Positions 60,739 to 64,000 of a DNA stretch of 64,000 bases are shown here, piece by piece. Origin of the DNA: Apostichopus japonicus (Eukaryota; Echinodermata; Holothuroidea; Aspidochirotida; Stichopodidae); NCBI RefSeq assembly GCF_037975245.1, contig NC_092583.1, positions 4,561,264-4,625,263 of the forward strand, read 5' to 3'. Position 1 is the first letter of the stretch, and each line of letters opens with the position of its first letter. Below the pieces are notes generated by a model. The model made no database searches and was not told where the DNA came from. It was given only the letters and a program-made list of their open reading frames with translations. Position numbers and translations under genes: made by a program.

Positions 60739-63700
60739 AAAGAGAGATATAGAGGACATGCAAGTTGGGAGGTCCTTTAAAGTATTTTGTAGGGAGTTCT
60801 GTCTGACAGAATTGTAGCTTGTTCCAACCAACGGCTGAAACTGGTGAGAAATAGAGAATGAAAAATAGGTCACAGGTATACACAAACAAAAAGGTTATTC
60901 CATTGCAGCCTAGTAAAAAACTAGAACGGCTTTTAAGATGTTGATCAGAATTAAGCTGAATTGACGCTGGAAGACACTACTACTTTCAGTTTTGTATACA
61001 ATTTCAGAATTAATCAAAAGAGTATGTGAAAAAAAGAACAAAATTAGATTAAAGAATTAGATCAATTGACCTTTGACACCAGGTTATATGCAAATGTTCC
61101 TTACATATAATTATTCTGGCATATGTTTGTAGATGGACAATTTAAGCCCAGTTGAAATTTGGGTCATTTTTGTAGCTTTTGCATATATTAGCTACAGCAA
61201 CGTAAGAAGAGAGTTTGGTCTAGGTATAGTGTACAAACTCACGGCGGTAGTCGTCATATGATTCTCAAAATTTGGACGTTGATTGTATCTTAAATGTGTT
61301 CTAGTATTTAATTTTTCCACTTTTTTTAGTTATTTTGTACTGGTTATTCATTCATTGACTGCTGATACCTTTGCCATATTGCCAGAACATACTAAGTTAA
61401 TTATTTTGTCCACCCAGTAAATTTGTTTGCCCACAAATGTTCATGCTCATATCAGAGATATGCATCAAAACAACCAAAACCATGTGAGCCAGCTATCTCA
61501 AGTAGAAGTATGAGAATAACTTAATTTTGCCCCCTTTGGGTAAATGATATTCCATAATATTCCACAAAACTGGTTCTTTCTGACCCTCACCAGTTTGTCC
61601 AACTTGATTTTGGCTATGGTGTATGGTATCCTGGATTAAATGAAACCAATTAGTTTGACTACACCCTTCTCCCCCTGTCCCCCCCCTCTCCCTCATAAAA
61701 ATAACATTTACAGCAGTGGTTTATTTGAAGGATGCTGACATCACCATTATGCAATTGTAAGTCCAATGTTGCCAACCAAGTAAAATTGTAGAAATAAATC
61801 CACTCTAGGGATTGGCAATAAAAAAGAATAAAAGCTGCCCCAGCCAATAAACTCAATGTATTAACTACCCTACTTAGTGCTTACTCAGGCCTAACATTTT
61901 ATCCTTCAAATTTTGTGGTTTGGCACATTTTGGACTGATTTTTGTGTTGACATTATTATTATAATCTGTGACGACAGATATTTTTACACTAGGAATGCAT
62001 TCACTTTATCATTGACACCTGGTCCCACACGACTCCCACTATTACACTATATGTTGCTACATCGTGATCTGTTCGTACTCGGTTTGTTAAATGTAACAAT
62101 TAAATATCATCATTATCGGCCGCAAACTTTAGCACTCTAATCATTGCTAGAGGATTTCCAAAAGTATTTTCTAGAGCCTTTGATCAACCAAATTATTTCC
62201 AGATATTTCCAGAAAGTGAGGAATGTTAGAATAGATAAATGATAATATCTCACAGTGCGGTGGATTATAACTACTTTAAGAGTGGCAATAAAAACTGTCT
62301 CTTGAAATTTGAGCATGGGTGACCATTATCAGACTCTCTAGCATATTTGGGAGTTATACTGATGACCTTAGGGCAGATGTTTTAAACTGTAGATGTTGAG
62401 TTTTAAGTTTACTCAACTCTGTGATCTGAACACCTCTCCCTCTCTCAACGGCACTCGTCAAACCGTAGCTCGGAGGGCAAACAGCATCTGTTATGAAAAC
62501 GAATTTGCATTTATAGTAAGTGAGAAACACACAGGCAAATATATGCCGGGGTGTGCCATCTTAATCGCGAATGGAACAAAAAAAAGTCGGTCACCGCAAT
62601 TGCATTTGAATGCAACCAGGGCAAGGAATAGCTGTCAAAAATTTTGCGCCATTGTCCGAGAATCGGATCGCGATAATAACAGACACGTCGTCGTCGTGGA
62701 GTTGACTCTCGAGAAATATTCAAAGACAAGCACATCCACGTACGTCGATGCGTGTGTGGAGTGAGCTGGCTACTGCGTACTGTATTATTATACACATCAT
62801 CTTTCAAATCTTTAAAATTGTAAGAGAAATATTCTGAAGTGTGTTGGTCTTGATACTGTTTCAGAAAGACAGACAGTAGTTTGGTTATAAATGCGAGGCA
62901 AGTGTCAGCTGACAGGGTGCCCTGTGTCGTCAGGTCTAGTGTGTAGAAGAAGAATTTAGAGAATAGTCTGTTTACACAGGCAGCCAAATTTTTGTCTCAT
63001 TATTAAACAGCCTGTCTTTTCGTCTTGTATGATCTTAATATGAATTTTACCTTTTAGGATGCTATACTGTGACCCTTTAATTATATATGTAAAACAATGA
63101 CGCTATTTTCAACTCAAATATAAAAGAACCCTTTTCTTTTTGTAGTACTTTTATGGTTATTCTATCTTTAGTATGGTACTAGTTGTGTAATCTCTTAATG
63201 GATGTCTGTAAATTCTTAGATTCATTAAATTATTCATAATTAAGCCCAGTAATTTTAAAAACAAAAATGACATGATCCCCTTTCATCCAGCTGTTTTTCG
63301 TGAATAAAGTGCAGGCTGGACGTCTCAATTACTAAAGAAGTACACAACGTTCTCTTTGTCGACTGGCATCTTCGACAGTATTTATGTAAAATAAGTACTG
63401 TAGCTACAATATATGGCTTCTGATCAAGTACCCTGTTAAAAGAAACCTCTCTGCATGTAAGGAGTCTGCCATTCAGGATTTAAATAAAAATTTGAAACCC
63501 CAGAATATATTTTGCTTCGAGTCTGTCCTTGACTTCTCCTCGTAGCAGCATTGATTTTATACCTTTCCTCACAGCTATCAGCAAAAGTGAGTCATTATGG
63601 AACAGGAGGTGAACCCTCATGCGATGTGTTTCATGTTTGTAGGGACAATCTGAGAGAGATATTTTGTCCTCATCCCTTCAACAATTTGTTTGAATTTCTG

Positions 63701-64000
63701 AATTTAAAAAACAACTTCATTGTAGACATTAAAAGATGACATTTCAGTGGACCCTTTAAAGTCATTGCTATGTACAGTAGATGAGGCAGTTCAAGAAAGA
63801 TGCAACTGATCATGAAATGATGGTCTAACGACATGAAAATAAAATATAAAAAAAGCACTTGGAGGAAGTCCAGAGGATTGAAACTGCAATGTGAACACAC
63901 ATTTTGTCAAGTAAAAGGAATGTGCATATTATGATAATAGGTACAAAGTTAACTTTTAAGAGCTGGGACAGGACTCTCATAACATTGAATTGTTAAACCT
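60739..64000. other. non-coding DNA, no gene recognised
   Basis: The longest frames (62393-62764 plus, 62511-62987 minus) overlap each other on opposite strands and show no known domain. Nothing else is visible beyond short A/T runs. Confidence 0.55.

Noticed and set aside
60413-60889. 138-codon minus and 89-codon plus frames
   Set aside because: They run through a tRNA-like SINE and a G run, and no protein motif is present.
62511-62987. 158-codon minus-strand open frame overlapping a 123-codon plus-strand frame
   Set aside because: Two opposite frames cover the same DNA with no recognisable motif in either, which points to stop-poor composition rather than coding.
52117-64000. Next catulin exon
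   Set aside because: Looked for an acceptor followed by a TCLRHP-type sequence by eye and found none. A computed spliced alignment would settle it.

Overview
The window is non-coding-rich, AT-rich nuclear DNA of an animal. It has intron-split coding sequence with canonical GT/AG junctions, long introns, many microsatellites, poly-G runs, SINE-like and hAT-like elements and several minisatellites. There are no operons, no bacterial-style gene density and no open frame above about 160 codons. The only gene I recognise is an alpha-catulin (CTNNAL1-type) gene on the + strand, in which I can place four consecutive coding exons. Repeat style, AT content and intron sizes fit a marine invertebrate deuterostome, perhaps an echinoderm such as a sea cucumber or sea urchin. 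That placement is inference, not proof.

Gene layout. The exons lie at 31821-32010, 46637-46812, 48075-48194 and 52027-52116, with introns of 14,626, 1,262 and 3,832 bp. Phases join perfectly: the four add up to 576 bases, or 192 codons, without a stop. They cover the N-terminal helical part of alpha-catulin, a vinculin/alpha-catenin superfamily scaffold. The first exon (expected to hold the start codon) and everything after the fourth exon were not found. The first 31.8 kb is therefore either intron 1 or upstream intergenic DNA, and the last 11.9 kb is most likely the next intron.

Repeat layout. Positions 2.7-4.1 kb hold two tandem arrays. Positions 9.4-11.7 kb hold a composite repeat packed with AGGTCA half-sites and bounded by an inverted end motif; its right-end motif recurs at 14.06-14.24 kb. 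A 357-bp TTAA-flanked inverted-repeat element lies at 27.6-27.9 kb. A tRNA-like SINE is at 29.9 kb, with a truncated relative at 36.5 kb. A long direct repeat lies at 31.1/31.6 kb, just before the first exon. Intron 1-2 as seen here carries an inverted repeat (33.1-33.7 kb), two copies of one non-autonomous hAT element with perfect 8-bp target duplications (34.8 and 43.35 kb), a GCTAGC minisatellite (35.8-36.4 kb), a near-identical 52-bp minisatellite (37.7-38.0 kb), and a second AGGTCA-type element framed by 178-bp direct repeats (41.0-41.7 kb). A GATCATCC cluster and a 43-bp minisatellite sit in the 48-52 kb intron. A third AGGTCA-type array (57.8-58.6 kb) and a second, unrelated tRNA-like SINE on the minus strand (60.5-60.7 kb) lie in the last section.

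I saw no CRISPR array, prophage, operon, rRNA or convincing tRNA gene. No new gene system is evident. The most interesting items are the repeats: the AGGTCA-dense family, the well-bounded hAT and TTAA elements, and the strand bias of the poly-G tracts.
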